Below are positions 25,289 to 36,206 of a DNA stretch of 64,000 nt, piece by piece. A program made the translations under genes and the position numbers. Source of the stretch: Strongylocentrotus droebachiensis (Eukaryota > Echinodermata > Echinoidea > Camarodonta > Strongylocentrotidae); assembly GCA_035222895.1 (NCBI GenBank), contig JAVYIG010002520.1, forward strand, positions 62,001 through 126,000, written 5' to 3'. Numbering within the stretch: the stretch's first letter is position 1; every line of letters begins with the position of its first letter. The notes under the pieces are model-generated. The model was not told the DNA's origin. It searched no databases and saw only the letters and a list, made by a program, of their open reading frames with translations.

Positions 25289-25479
25289 GTATACTTAAAT
25301 CTTCCTTTTTTATTCAATTTAGAATCATGACTGCCAGTATAATATGCACATCATAGGCCATTTCTGTCATGTACACAACATTTATGCATATGTTTTACTG
25401 AAGCGCTTCGATACAAATTCTTTCCTTCACTTGTTACGAATAAATTTTTATTGTAATTCTTTCCTTTCTATTTAAAGCG

Positions 25480-25552
25480 CATAGGGACATGCTATCCTGT
25501 AATGTGTTATGCGCTATAAAAGAACCGAGTATTATTATTATTATTATTAATA
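25480..25552 (+). mobile_element. CR1-like LINE 3' tail remnant
   Basis: The phrase aaagcgcatagggacatgct, then gcgctataaaagaaccgagt followed by (ATT)n, matches the 3' end style of the CR1-like LINE at 45.2-45.3 kb. Only the last ~70 bases remain. Confidence 0.55.
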
Positions 25553-26382
25553 AATGTATCCCATAGTCAGAATTCAAATTGGATACATTAGTTGTTGCTA
25601 GGTAGGAAAAAAATTATGGCAAAAATTGTGGGTATTTGCAAACCTTTTGTAGTCGGGCCCTCTTGATCATATACTTTCAGGTTGCCGTCAGATGCGTGCA
25701 GTTAAGACAATGAAAACAATGGGTAACGCGTAGAGAACTAGAAGAGATACGCGCAGTCTAATTTACTTTTGCACGCATTATATCATGCAAAATAAGGTTG
25801 TTATATTGCACAGTCGTGCAAATATAACAGAATGTTGAGTGTCGCGTGACACCATTTCAGCTTATGTGATACAAATACACCATCATCAAACTACAACTAG
25901 CACATTCTTTTGTCTCCTTTGTACATCAAAATGTTGAAATATCTAAGGCACTGTAAACTTCATTTCACTAATGGTCATCTAATAGACATAAGACCTGCTC
26001 AGTACATCCTTTTGCATGACTTATAATTAAGTATAAACTCACAGATCTGAGCGATTTGCATTGTCTATTATGAAAATTAGAGGGGAATATAACAATGACA
26101 TCACTTAATTAATCAGAAGAGGATGGTGATCAAAAGGCAAGGTAACAGAATGCTGATAAGAGTACTATTTATGTTTGTATCTTATAAGCCAATCAGGAAT
26201 GCAAACTTGGTAAAATATAAAACTTATTAACAAGGCAAGTATATACAACTTCAAAATCATAATCATAATGATGGAAGAAAAGCCTGGAATATGTATCATC
26301 AACATTATTGAAATCCAGTACTGAATATATACAATTAGAATAAACATCTATGGTACAATTTTTTGTAAAGAAATTGGATGAT

Positions 26383-26757
26383 TTATATAGTACTGGTGAA
26401 TATAGTTAAACATGTACAAACAATAATCCTTGTCAAATTAAATATTACGCTGATAACTCAGGCATGTCACATTGAAAAAAGAGACAAGAATTTTAATATT
26501 ATAGCGGCACATTTACACAAACACTGGAGTGATGTAAAGAAAATCCAGGAAATATTAACTACCCCCAACTGGATTTATCATATAGTACTGGTGGATGTAC
26601 ATGCATTTATAAAATGTATACCGGTAAACAATAATCCATGTCAAATTAAATAGTACACTGGTAAATCAGGCATGTTTCATTGACAAAAGAGACATGTATC
26701 TTACAATTATAGCAGCATATTTACATATACCATACACTGAAATGATATAAAAACTAA
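26383..26757. repeat. Local tandem duplication of a ~190-bp unit
   Basis: Unit 1 (26383-26577) and unit 2 (26579-26757) share tatatagtactggtg, acaataatccwtgtcaaatta, gcatgtyacattga and aaagagacawg in the same order. They differ by small indels. The sequence is non-coding. Confidence 0.65.
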
Positions 26758-27049
26758 CTCAGGCCTATGACATACACCCTTACCAGACAAAGTTAGCTCT
26801 CAAGTATACTGAGTTCTATCAAGTTCGCTGACATGATAGCTAGAGCAATATGGCTCATAACATCCGGGTCATTTCTGATAACAAATTCATAATGAAGTTA
26901 ATTTAGATTCTACTTAATTACATTTTTATTGAATATGTGCAATGAAATTGACATATACAGTGAGCTCACTTTGTGAAATTTGAGTGTTATTTCATACATT
27001 GCATGCAAATCACCTTACAAAATGGTCAAAGAAAGTCTACCATACACAT

Positions 27050-27333
27050 ATGGGTAGTTCCACAAATTAGTGACCCACTTTGTGACATTTTTGGTGTCCA
27101 AGTTACATATCGAACCCATACATATTTGTGGCTCTGAGTAAAGACTTAAATAGTGAAGTATGACTGTTAAGTCATTCTAGGTATCATGCAATGTTATGCT
27201 TGGAAATCACTTTACAATCTCACTACACTATTTAAGTCATTACTCATAGCCACAAATACTTGTGGGTTCCTTATGTAACAGGGACACCAAAAATGTCATA
27301 AAGTGGGTCCCCAATTTATGGAATTACCCATAT
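27050..27333. mobile_element. Inverted-repeat element (MITE), ~284 bp
   Basis: The left arm tatgggtagttccacaaatt, then gtgacccactttgtgacatttttggtgtcc, is mirrored by ggacaccaaaaatgtcataa, then agtgggtccccaatttatgg and aattacccata. Pairing extends inward through gccacaaatact and atttaagtcatt. Almost the whole unit folds back on itself. TA at the borders suggests a TA-targeting (Tc1/mariner-type) MITE, but this is not certain. Confidence 0.65.
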
Positions 27334-27369
27334 ACTTGATACATGCACTACATAAACTGTATGTCCAAT

Positions 27370-27560
27370 CCACTAACATCCTTGACAAGGCATTAATCCA
27401 TATTTGCCACTCTCCACCCAGGTACAAATGGGCACCCAATATGCCAAAGCGTTACATGTTTGGCCACCGACTAGGATCAGGGTGTGCACTATTTCAGAAG
27501 TCACCGTTAATAACATTATAACTACTACCGGTAGTCCCTGGTGTTGTCACCTTCTATTCA
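27370..27560 (+). repeat. SINE-like repeat, copy 2 (diverged)
   Basis: ccttgacaaggcattaatccatatttgccactctccacccaggtacaaatgggcaccc corresponds to the body of the unit at 15117-15312. The tRNA-like head is too diverged to recognise. Confidence 0.4.
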
Positions 27561-27950
27561 CAGGAATAATGCATGATCATAGCCAAGTAAAAAATGACCC
27601 CTATTTAGAGTATTTCAACAACAAAATCCACACAAAATGACCCCTTTCTGCATAAAACAGGTACATACTAGGCTCTTATTGATACCACTACGTTTTGGAA
27701 TTATTGAGTACACATTCACAAAATGTATTCTATTATTGCATCACTTTCTGCAAGGCCCTTCACATGTTTTAGAGTATTATGATAATATTATGTTCTCTTT
27801 CTCATAAAATGTATACACTAACACCAGATAGTGGACTGTACTCATCAAGGTGAAAAAAAAAGAAAAAAGCCTTTTAATAAATATTCAAACGCTTGCAAAC
27901 ATTGCGAAAAATTACCCCCTTTCACCCCCAAATTTTGTGCTATCAGTCCA

Positions 27951-28261
27951 GGGGGTGTTTCACAAAGATTTTAAGTTGAACTTATCTCTAAGTTGGACTT
28001 AACAATTATGGAATGCCGTTAGCATCCTTGAAAATATTTTGTAAAAGTTATTTTAAAGTCATAAAATGTTGATTCAAATCATTCATATTTTCTATTATCA
28101 TGGGAGATTTCATGTTCTTGATGTGGAATTAATGAAAAGTCTAAAATAATTGAATTTTCGCTTTGGAATATATTTCATTATAAGACTACAAATGGCTCTC
28201 CATAGTTTTTAAGTCCAACTTAGAGTTAAGTATGACTTAAATTCTTTGTGAAACAACCCCC
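27951..28261. mobile_element. MITE with GGGTGTTTCACAAAG ends, copy 2
   Basis: The left end is gggggtgtttcacaaagatt and the right end ctttgtgaaacaaccccc, with the inner inverted parts aagttgaacttatctctaag and cttagagttaagtatgactt. It is homologous along its length to 3948-4268. The two copies show this is a mobile family. Confidence 0.72.
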
Positions 28262-28398
28262 AGGGCTCAAAACCAACAGGCTAGCCGGGACATGTGGACA
28301 ACTAAAATCTAGGTCTGGACCCCCCTGAATTACTTAGGGCTCATGCATACAGACTGTAAAAAGTTAAATCTGGAGCCCTGTATCATACATTCACAAAG

Positions 28399-28595
28399 TC
28401 AAGATGAAGTGTTAACAGAGGAACACTGTCTTACGTTTACCCATACAACTGGACTTTGATACTCTGATTGCTTCTCTGGAGCTCTTGACTGAGTAGAAGG
28501 AGCTTGCCTCTTGCAAAGCCTGCTCCAACTGCTGCTACCTTCTCTGTATGCCTGAGAGATTTGACATAGAGTATCTAATGTATTGTCAACATGCT
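28399..28595 (-). pseudogene. Unique C-terminal tail beyond the 63-bp array, not reached by the current frame
   Basis: Downstream of the last repeat the frame that encodes DDVHYPRRTL-type repeats runs on without a stop for about 65 residues of non-repeat sequence (starting HVDNTLDTLCQISQAYREG) and ends at a stop near 28399. The NLR frame stops at 29690, far upstream, and a 4-base insertion near 28646-28650 and recurrent TAG codons lie between. It may be the old C-terminus of the protein, or a chance open frame. Confidence 0.35.
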
Positions 28596-30210
28596 GTTGA
28601 GGGTGGTCTGATGAAAGTAATGTCCTTCTTGGATAGTGTACATTAGTCACCCATGGGTTGCTGTTGAGGGTGGTCTGATGGTGGTAACGTCCATCTTGAA
28701 GAGTGTACATCACCCATAGGTTGATGTTGAGGGTGGCCTGATGGTGGTAATGTCCTTCTTACAGGATGTACCTGGTATGAAGAGTGGATATCACCAATGG
28801 GTTGCTGGTGGGTATAGTCTGATGATTGTAATGTCCTTCTTGGATAGTGTACATCATCCATGGTTTGCTATTGAGGGTGGTCTGATGGTGGTAATGTCCT
28901 TCTTGGATAGTGTACATCATCCATGAGTTGCTGTTGAGGGTGGTCTGATGGTGGTAATGTCCTTCTTGGATAGTGTACATCATCTATAGGTTGCTGTTGA
29001 GGGTGGTCTGATGGTGGTAATGTCCTTCTTCGATAGTGTACATCACCAATGGGTTGCTGTTGAGGGTGGTGTGATGGTGGTAATGTCCTTCTTGGATAGT
29101 GTACATCATCCATAGGTTGCTGTTCAGGGTGGTGTGATGGTGGTAATGTCCTTCTTGGATAGTGTACATCATCCATGGTTTGCTATTGAGGGTGGTCTGA
29201 TGGTGGTAATGTCCTTCTTCGATAGTGTACATCATCTATAGGTTGCTGTTGAGGGTGGTCTGATGGTGGTAATGTCCTTCTTCGATAGTGTACATCATCC
29301 ATGGTTTGCTATTGAGGGTGGTCTGATGGTGGTAATGTCCTTCTTCGATAGTGTACATCATCTATAGGTTGCTGTTGAGGGTGGTCTGATGGTGGTAATG
29401 TCCTTCTTCGATAGTGTACATCATCTATAGGTTGCTGTTGAGGGTGGTCTGATGGTGGTAATGTCCTTCTTCGATAGTGTACATCATCCATGGTTTGCTA
29501 TTGAGGGTGGTCTGATGGTGGTAATGTCCTTCTTCGATAGTGTACATCATCTATAGGTTGCTGTTGAGGGTGGTCCGATGGTGGTAATGTCATTCTTGGA
29601 TAGTGTACATCATCTATAGGTTGCTGTTGAGGGTGGTCTGATGGTGGTAATGTCCTTCTTGGATAGTGTACATCATCTATAGGTTGCTGTTAAGGGTGGT
29701 CTGATGGTGGTAATGTCCTTCTTGGATAGCATACATCACCAATGGGTTGCTGTTGAGGGTGGTCTGATGGTGGTAATGTCCTTCTTGGATAGCGTACATC
29801 ATCCATAGGTTGCTGTAAAGGGTGGTCTGATGGTCGTAATGTCCTTCTTGGATAGTGTACATCATCCATGGGTTGTTGTCGAGGGTGGTGTGATGGTAGT
29901 AATGTCCTTCTTCGATAGTATACATCATCCATGGGTTGTTGTTGAGGGTGGTGCGATGGTGGTAATGTCCTTCTTGGATGGTATACATCATCCATGGGTT
30001 GTTGTTGAGGGTGGTGCGATGGTGGTAATGTCCTTCTTGGATAGTATACATCACCCATGGATTGCTGTTGAGGGTGGTCTGATGGTGGTAATGCCCTTCT
30101 TGCATAGTATACATCATCCATGGGTTGTTGTTGAGGGTGGTGCGATGGTGGTAATGTCCTTCTTGGATGGTGTACATCATCCATGGGTTTATGTTGAGGG
30201 CGGTCTGATA
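28580..30210. repeat. 63-bp tandem repeat array, about 25 copies
   Basis: The unit is 63 bp, so all frames keep their phase around the array. On the minus strand the coding frame gives the 21-residue unit DDVHYPRRTLPPSDHPQQQP plus M or I. The central copies (about 28926-30188) are regular. Copies near 28600-28860 are irregular, with indels. The part above 29690 is the coding end of the NLR gene; the part below is out of reach of its stop codon. Other frames and the plus strand also stay open (for example MVVMSFLDSVHHPWVVVEGG repeats), which is a by-product of the unit length. Confidence 0.92.
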
Positions 30211-30467
30211 GTGGTAATGCCCTTGCCCTTCTTGATGAGTGACTGATGTTGGCATGTACCGGGTTCACACGACTAGTGCTTGCCATGGTTTCTTGGTACA
30301 TTGCTCTTGATTGCTCCGATGAGGCATTTCTTGTGTTGTATGTGTTGCCATGGTAGCTGCCTCTTAGTGGTTGGCCAAGTGACGTGAATATAGGCTGATA
30401 AGGAATGTAAGTAATGCTGGGAAACTGAGTTACGTTTGAGTTGCCCAAGTCAGTCGAGCGATGTAAG
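29690..30467 (-). CDS. NLR last exon: Ser/Asn-rich linker and 21-residue tandem repeats
   Basis: The acceptor tgtttccttcacag lies just above 30467. One base completes the split Ser codon from the previous exon, then 258 codons and a TAA at 29690-29692. The first ~85 residues are non-repeat and low-complexity (Ser, Asn, Tyr, Arg). A degenerate unit (RRARALPLSDRPQHKPM) and eight units of the DDVHYPRRTLPPSDHPQQQP type follow. The tail is basic and proline-rich with no predicted fold. The TAA is one change from the CAA of neighbouring units (gttgag to gttaag on plus). Function unknown; it could be a flexible interaction tail. Confidence 0.72.
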
Positions 30468-30917
30468 CTGTGAAGGAAACAGATTCATTTGAAAGATGAG
30501 AAATAAAGAATAAACTACGATTGGTATTATTGAAAGTACCAGTCTCAAGAAGAATTTTGAAGAGAATGAAGAAAAGAAATATAGAAGAGAATACAGTACG
30601 TGTAACAAAAATATAAAGAACACAAAAAAAAAAACAAGAACACAAAAAATCTAAAAAAAATTAAGGTTGAAATTAAGGCACTTTACAGTAGGGAATCTGT
30701 TCAATAAAGCTGTTACTGAATATTTAGTTTTGTGAGACAAGAAATCTTCAATTGTTTCAGGTAAACAGTATCACTTTATCGCATGCTCCCTGCTTGGGTA
30801 TATATCGTCATTATATATTTTCTTAGTATTCCATTAGAGGCTCTTTAAAGGATAATGAAAAGTCTACATGCTGTTATCAAAATTTTATTTGTTTAAGATC
30901 ACATTTACTGTACTGAC

Positions 30918-30997
30918 CTTTGTGAACCTGTGAGGGCGTGAAGAAATGAGTCCAAGTCAGAAGTAACTCCGTTGAACCTGAAGTTTACCTTCCTAAT
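30918..30997 (-). CDS. NLR penultimate short exon (LRR-like cap)
   Basis: The acceptor tgttttcctcag and donor gtcagt bound 80 bases. It starts in phase 0, as required after the LRR exons, and ends in phase 2, as required by the last exon. It encodes IRKVNFRFNGVTSDLDSFLH then ALTGSQ, which resembles a final LRR turn (xxVxFxFNGV..LxxFLxAL). This exon links the LRR block to the repeat tail. Confidence 0.68.
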
Positions 30998-31315
30998 CTG
31001 AGGAAAACAACCCTGTAACATATAATGGCAACATTGTTTGTAAGATTTTCATCAGTTACAAGTGAGTGGATATATTTAATTCTGGCATATAATCTATTTT
31101 GTAGGGGGAATATACACTCAAGAGGTACAGTTACATCCCTTAAACAAAATACAAATAAAGAAAAACTAGATGGAACTTCAACTGCGCGCAGTCGAAAATG
31201 ATGCCTCCGTCATAGAGCAATTTTACAAACCAAAACAGAAGTTCAATTGTAATCCATTAACAGGTTCTCAGAATATCGTGATTACAAGAAATTTCTCATA
31301 TGCATATATGACATT

Positions 31316-31847
31316 TTGATCTTTGACCTCATGACCCTAAAATCTACTCAGTTCATTGGCTCTGCAAGATGTCCTGAGTTAAATAGTAATCCATCTGTCA
31401 GTTCTAATGTGAATGCGTTCACAAGCTATTTTTGCATACATAATGAGCCCATGACCTTTGACCTTATGAACCAAGAATCTACTCAGTTCATTGGCTCTGC
31501 AAGATACATAAATGATCTAAGTTTGGCAGGAATCCATCAATCTGTTCTAATGATAATACGATCACAAGCTATTTTTGCATACATAATGAGCCGCATGACC
31601 TTTGACCTTGACCTCATGACCCCAAAATGTAATCAGTTCATTAGCTCTGCAAGTAACATACATGACCTAAATTTGGCAGGAATCCATCAATCGGTTCTTC
31701 AGATAGCGGGATCACGAGCTGTTTTTATACATAATGAGCCCTGTGACCTCTGACCTCGTGACCTCAAAATCTCATCAGTTCATTGGCTTGCAAGATACAT
31801 ACATGACCAAAGTGTGGCGGAAATCCATCAAAAGGTTCTTGAGATAA
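31316..31847 (+). repeat. TGACCTTTGACC-rich dispersed repeat, three or more diverged units
   Basis: Units of about 110-140 bp repeat catgacctttgaccttatg, then aaaatctactcagttcattg, gctctgcaag, gatctaagtttggcaggaat and ccatcaatctgttct. The repeat is broken at 31848 by a DNA transposon and resumes at 34740 (cgcgatcatgagaacgggac). A related copy lies at 56090-56520. Open frames across it reflect the repeat and are not genes. Confidence 0.75.
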
Positions 31848-32158
31848 GGGTTGTTTTACAATCAGGGTACACACTTTGTCTCACTTGGGGTGACAAAAAG
31901 TTCCTTTGATTCTTCTGAAATTTTGTTTGTGTGTTGTATACAAGTTACTTGTAAAGTCTGTAAAATTTCAGGGCCACAAGTGTCAAACTGTTTTTTTTCC
32001 AAGCATGAAAAATGTCCTTAATGAAAAAAATAGGGTCAAGTGTCACCTGATGACATTATAGAGAAAGAAAATATTCATTGCTTCTTTGGGTGAATGTGAG
32101 CTCTTTTGGTGTCTTACACAATGGTTTGAGTGATCATTACATGAGTTACCGTAAATCT

Positions 32159-32225
32159 CTGTGTATAAGGCGCACTTTTTTTCCGTCGGGAAAAATCGAA
32201 AGTCGGGGGTGCGCCTAATACACAG
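32159..32225. repeat. Hairpin repeat CTGTGTATAAGGCGCAC...GTGCGCCTAATACACAG
   Basis: The two ends are inverted repeats of 17 bases with one mismatch, around a 33-base loop. This 'tgtataaggcgcac' unit is a widespread small palindromic repeat in animal genomes, from memory. No coding potential. Confidence 0.6.
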
Positions 32226-33073
32226 GTACAGGATATTTTGAGTTCTCAAAATGCTACTTTTTAGTGGTTTTCAAAAATCTCCATGTCTCAACATGAATTA
32301 CATACCGGTAATGAAAATAAAGAATAGGATCTACGGTACTATTTGAAGTTAAACTACATTCCTAATTTAAAGGGAAGAGAATTTTTTTTTTTTCTTTTTC
32401 CAATCTCGATAAATTATGCACCTTCACAAAGCACTTTGCCGGCCGAAGCTCTCCCGTGTCTCCAGCTCACTCACCTGTATCCTGCAGCTCACTTACACGG
32501 GGGATATCAACTCATCACTCGAAAAATTAGCCTGTCCAAATTTCGGTTTGGACTCGGGAGGAATATTTTTCTGTCATCTTTAGTTTTAAAAACAACATTG
32601 TTACTATTCTTTTTTACTTTGACTTTTTGACTGTAAAGTCGTAATAAATAAAAGTCCTTCCCGATTCCCTGCATCATGGCTTGGGTTTCCGAAACGGGAC
32701 CGCACGCTGAAATAAGGGACGAATCTTTGTCATTTTTTTCCTTCTTTCTTGTGATTGAGATAATCTACTCCCCTGAAAGCAAGATATAGAATGCAAAATG
32801 ATATTCTACTTCACATGTTATGAAGTCGGATCAAGAACACAAATAAATACGAAGAAAACGAAACAATTGTGAAATTTTATGTACAAAAGGCATGGAGAGT
32901 TGTCCACAGATGATGTCATCAAATTGAATACCGCCCTCTAGTGACTAGTCATTTCAAAAAGCTCTAACTTCCTTATTCCTTGCCCGATTTTGTTCAAATT
33001 TTCACTGATTTTATTCAAATCTTTTGAAATTTACAATAAAAGTAACTTAGTATGAAGGTTTTGGTTCCCTTTA

Positions 33074-34060
33074 ATGGGAACGAAGTCAATGCTTCATAAA
33101 CATCAAACATTAAACTTAAAACTAGGTGGTAATGTTATTAATCAGGTTAAGAACATTAAATACTTTGGAATGAATATAGACTCTGAATTAAAATGGGACT
33201 TACATGTATGTGAAGTAATTAAGAAAGTAGGAAAGATGGTAAGCTTTTTGGAAAGGCTGAGACACATTTTAAATGAATTTTTCTCAATCTAATTTATCAA
33301 TCAATAGTCATTCTTCATTTTGATTATGCTGACATTATATGGCAATTCTCCTCAAAAAACTATCTGAACCAACTTCAAAAACTTCAAAATAGGGCTGGTA
33401 GGATAATCCTTAAGATAAACCCTCATAATCATACTTCAACATATCAGATTCACGACCTCTTAAAGTGGGAAACCCTAAAAACCAGACGTAAAAAGCACAT
33501 GTACATAATGCTGTATAAGATTTTCCACAATTTAACTCCAGATTATATGCAGAATAATCTCTTTTACAAAGAAACCAATTATGCCCTAAGAAATGTCGAT
33601 AACTTAGTCTTGCCCAAACCTAAAACTAATTATTGTAAACGAACATTCTTTTATCGCGGATCTAAATTGTATAATGCATTACCGATTAACTTACGTAGAC
33701 CGAACACACTCAATCTATTTCGGCAAGGCCTAAATGAATGGATACTAGATTTAGATGTATAAACTTTTGGTGTAAACGGGGAGGGGTAAGGGATGGTAAC
33801 AGTCGTATTCATATTGTGTTATAGAGGGTTTGGGAGGGGGGTTGTAGATGTGCGTTTGTAATGTTATATTTTCTTAATATTTTGTGTTTTATTTTTATGT
33901 TTAATTATTTCTGGACCTCTAGGAAGAACAGAGCCATTTTGATAATGGCACTGAATAGAGCATTCCACCCGTTTTTAATTCTGGATTTGTATTATATTTG
34001 TAAATTGTATTCTTGTATGTATTTGAGTTTTTATACGGAAAATAAAACCAACCAACCAAC
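33074..34060 (+). mobile_element. 5'-truncated LINE with reverse transcriptase C-terminus
   Basis: Two open stretches in the same orientation (33074-33292 and 33499-33762) joined by a decayed segment encode the end of a LINE protein: VKNIKYFGMNIDSELKWDLH, QNRAGRIIL-type sequence near 33380-33410, YKIFHNLTPDYMQ, and a final RTFFYRGSKLYNALPINLR block. The element ends near 34060 with aaaataaaaccaaccaaccaac. It is nested inside the 31848-34735 transposon. Confidence 0.75.
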
Positions 34061-34833
34061 ATGATAAAACAATATTAGGTCTACTAATAACATGGGTTGG
34101 TTTCAAAATGTGGCTCTTCTTGAAGGAGTGCTGATAAAAAGTGTCACTTTTTCGGAGAGGACACCTTTTGACAAACCCCTGACAAACAAATTTGAAACGC
34201 GCATTTACCAAAAACTGAATAAGTGTGGGAAAAGTTAATATCATAATTTTGTAGGATATTAGTAACTCTTTTCAAGGAGGAAAAAATAATTAATTGAGTG
34301 CGGTCTTACTTTGAATTATAACGCTGGTGTCGGAAAGGACATTTTTGACCCATTTTGCACCTCATTTTTGTTGCAAAGTCAAAATTTGTAGATACCGTAT
34401 GCCAAAATATTACACCCAATTCAGATCTTGCATAGACCTGTTGGAAGAGTTAATTCTGATAGTTGATAATTTTTGGGGGGTACGTATGTCAGACATGCAC
34501 ATGTTTAAACTTTGCCAAAAATGAAATGAGACAGCGAAAATGTGAAAAGATGGCATATAATTACATATTTTGAAAAGTAGTTGCTTGTTTCAAACAATTT
34601 CTTTGCTGTTGTAGGTTGATCTAACAGTGAACAATAATTGACCAAGGAAGATTTTCCTTTGCTGTTCATCGTTTTGTTTTTTAACGGCTATCAAAGTGAG
34701 TTTTTCTATTGTGTACCCTGATTGTAAAACAACCCATAACGCGATCATGAGAACGGGACGTACAGACAGACGGACAACCCGAAAAACAATGCCTCCAGTC
34801 ACTCCATGAAATTCACATTAAAGACACACATAC

Positions 34834-34998
34834 CTGTATGGATGATGCATTTGCTTTCAATACAGAGTAGAACTCCCCATCAAGATCCATATCAAGTGTC
34901 AGGTCAGTCAGGTTTGGCATAGAACAAAGTGCTTCTGCTAGGTATTGTGATGCGGCTGGTTTGAAATATCTCCCAAAATCAAGCTTGAGAGTCTGGAC
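34834..34998 (-). CDS. NLR LRR exon 9 (55 residues)
   Basis: The acceptor caatgcag and donor gtatgt bound 165 bases in phase 0 at both ends. It encodes two LRR turns, VQTLKLDFGRYFKPAASQYL then AEALCSMPNLTDLTL and EFYSVLKANASSIQ. This is the only cassette with SQYL in place of SHHL. It is the last cassette before the short exon at 30918. Confidence 0.8.
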
Positions 34999-35450
34999 CT
35001 GCATTGTTTGTTAATATAGTCAAGTAACTCATCTTTACATGCATACATTTATGCAAGGTATTTATAACTCTGGATGTCATGTGCACAAGACCCTTAAGTC
35101 AGGAGGTTTGTTGCTATGGTACAGTTTGGTAATGCAAGACTTTATTGAAATAGGCTCTTAAAAAAACTATATGACATATTTTTTACTATCTATCAAACTA
35201 GGAATAGGTTGGATATTCATTATTGATCAAAACAATGCCAAACTTATACACATTTGACTTTCAACTGAATCAGCTGGCACATTTATAGGTTGCTTTCATT
35301 CCATGTTTCATGACTGTTCCAATATACCAAGTGAATGGCCTTTAAAAAAGGGTGTTTGGAAAAGAAACATATGTACATGTGCACCATATTAATATTACTG
35401 CCCTTTCTTTCTTTCAATGACCCTCTCCATGACATTAAGGATACACATAC

Positions 35451-35615
35451 CTGTATGGATGATGCATTTGCTTTCAATACAGAGTAGAACTCCTCATCGA
35501 GATTCCTTTCAAGTGTCAGGTCAGTCAGGTTTGGCATAGAACAAAGTGCTTCTGCAAGATGATGTGATGAGGCTGGTTTGAGATATCTCTCAAGGTCAAG
35601 CTTGAGAGTCTGGAC
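35451..35615 (-). CDS. NLR LRR exon 8 (55 residues)
   Basis: The same splice signals and 0/0 phase as its neighbours. It encodes VQTLKLDLERYLKPASSHHL, AEALCSMPNLTDLTL, then a variable RNLDE and EFYSVLKANASSIQ. It is closest to the cassette at 34834, and the intron flanks (tgtttgtcaatatagtgaag) are also shared, so the two look like a recent duplicate pair. Confidence 0.8.
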
Positions 35616-36206
35616 CTGCATTGTTTGTCAATATAGTGAAGTAACTCATCTATACATGCATACATTTTATTTACCAATTCCTCAATGTATTCTTACATTT
35701 CACACATATCCCATTGAATACATAGTTGCAGTCATAAAAACATTCTCAAGCAAAATGAATGAATACTTTTTGTTTTCAAATTCATTTCTTGTGTATTGAA
35801 ATTAGAATACACTATGTATTCTTTATGGGGCTTCCGACCCGAGTGTTTGCATTGATAAGTCCTACTCCTACTAACACTGAAATTTATAGTACCCAGAAAT
35901 ATGCTAGGGTATTTATAACTCTGGATTTCATGTGCACAAGACCCCTAAGTCAAAAGGTTTGTTACTATGGTACAGTGTGGTAATTCAAGACATTAATGAA
36001 TTTGGCTCTTAAAAAAACTATATGACATATTTTTCCTATCTATCAAACTGGGAAAAGGTTGGATATTGACTATTGATCACAACTTTTTTTTGGTCCCGAA
36101 AATTGGAAAATATTGCTGACCGATATTTATATTCAGTGGGGGGGGGGGGGGGGGGTAATGTCAGTTTTTGACCCTCTCCATGACATTAACATTAGGACAC
36201 ACATAC

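Larger units (their letters stand above)
23634..25348. repeat. Direct tandem duplication, two copies of ~0.8-0.9 kb
   Basis: Copy A (about 23634-24540) and copy B (about 24541-25348) share order and sequence. Both start gcaaagagagg...cattacaga...ggttgcagayatgttttacc. Both pass through an identical ~95-bp block starting aaagctgagattgtattttt and a CT-rich tract, then a candidate mini-exon, and both end with the same ~60 bases (gtatacttaaatcttcc...cagtataatatgca). Copy B lacks about 100 bases of the middle section. Confidence 0.85.
25349..28398. other. Intergenic region between INPP5F and the NLR gene
   Basis: No protein-coding exon is supported. The region holds a LINE 3' tail, a local tandem duplication, an inverted-repeat element, a SINE-like unit and a MITE, each listed separately. 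No AATAAA on the minus strand was found that clearly ends the NLR transcript. Confidence 0.5.
31848..34735. mobile_element. 2.9-kb DNA transposon with 26-bp terminal inverted repeats, ATAA duplication
   Basis: The left end GGGTTGTTTTACAATCAGGG plus TACACA is repeated exactly in inverse at 34710-34735. ATAA flanks both ends (31844-31847 and 34736-34739). Removing the insert restores the surrounding dispersed repeat (ttcttgagataacgcgatca), which confirms the borders. No transposase was recognised. It has picked up a LINE at 33074-34060 and a hairpin repeat at 32159-32225. A 4-bp duplication leaves the superfamily open. Confidence 0.82.

Noticed and set aside
28580..30210. CRISPR-like regular spacing
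   Set aside because: Units are contiguous with no unique spacers and the genome is clearly eukaryotic.
29830..30246. Long plus-strand and alternative-frame ORFs in the tandem array (MVVMSFLDSVHHPW and MMYTIQEGHYHH types)
   Set aside because: The 63-bp unit keeps any open frame open. Only the minus-strand DDVHYPRR frame is joined by splice phase to the NLR exons.
31316..31753. 145-residue ORF with internal repeats as a gene
   Set aside because: It follows the periodicity of a dispersed non-coding repeat, with related copies elsewhere that are not open.
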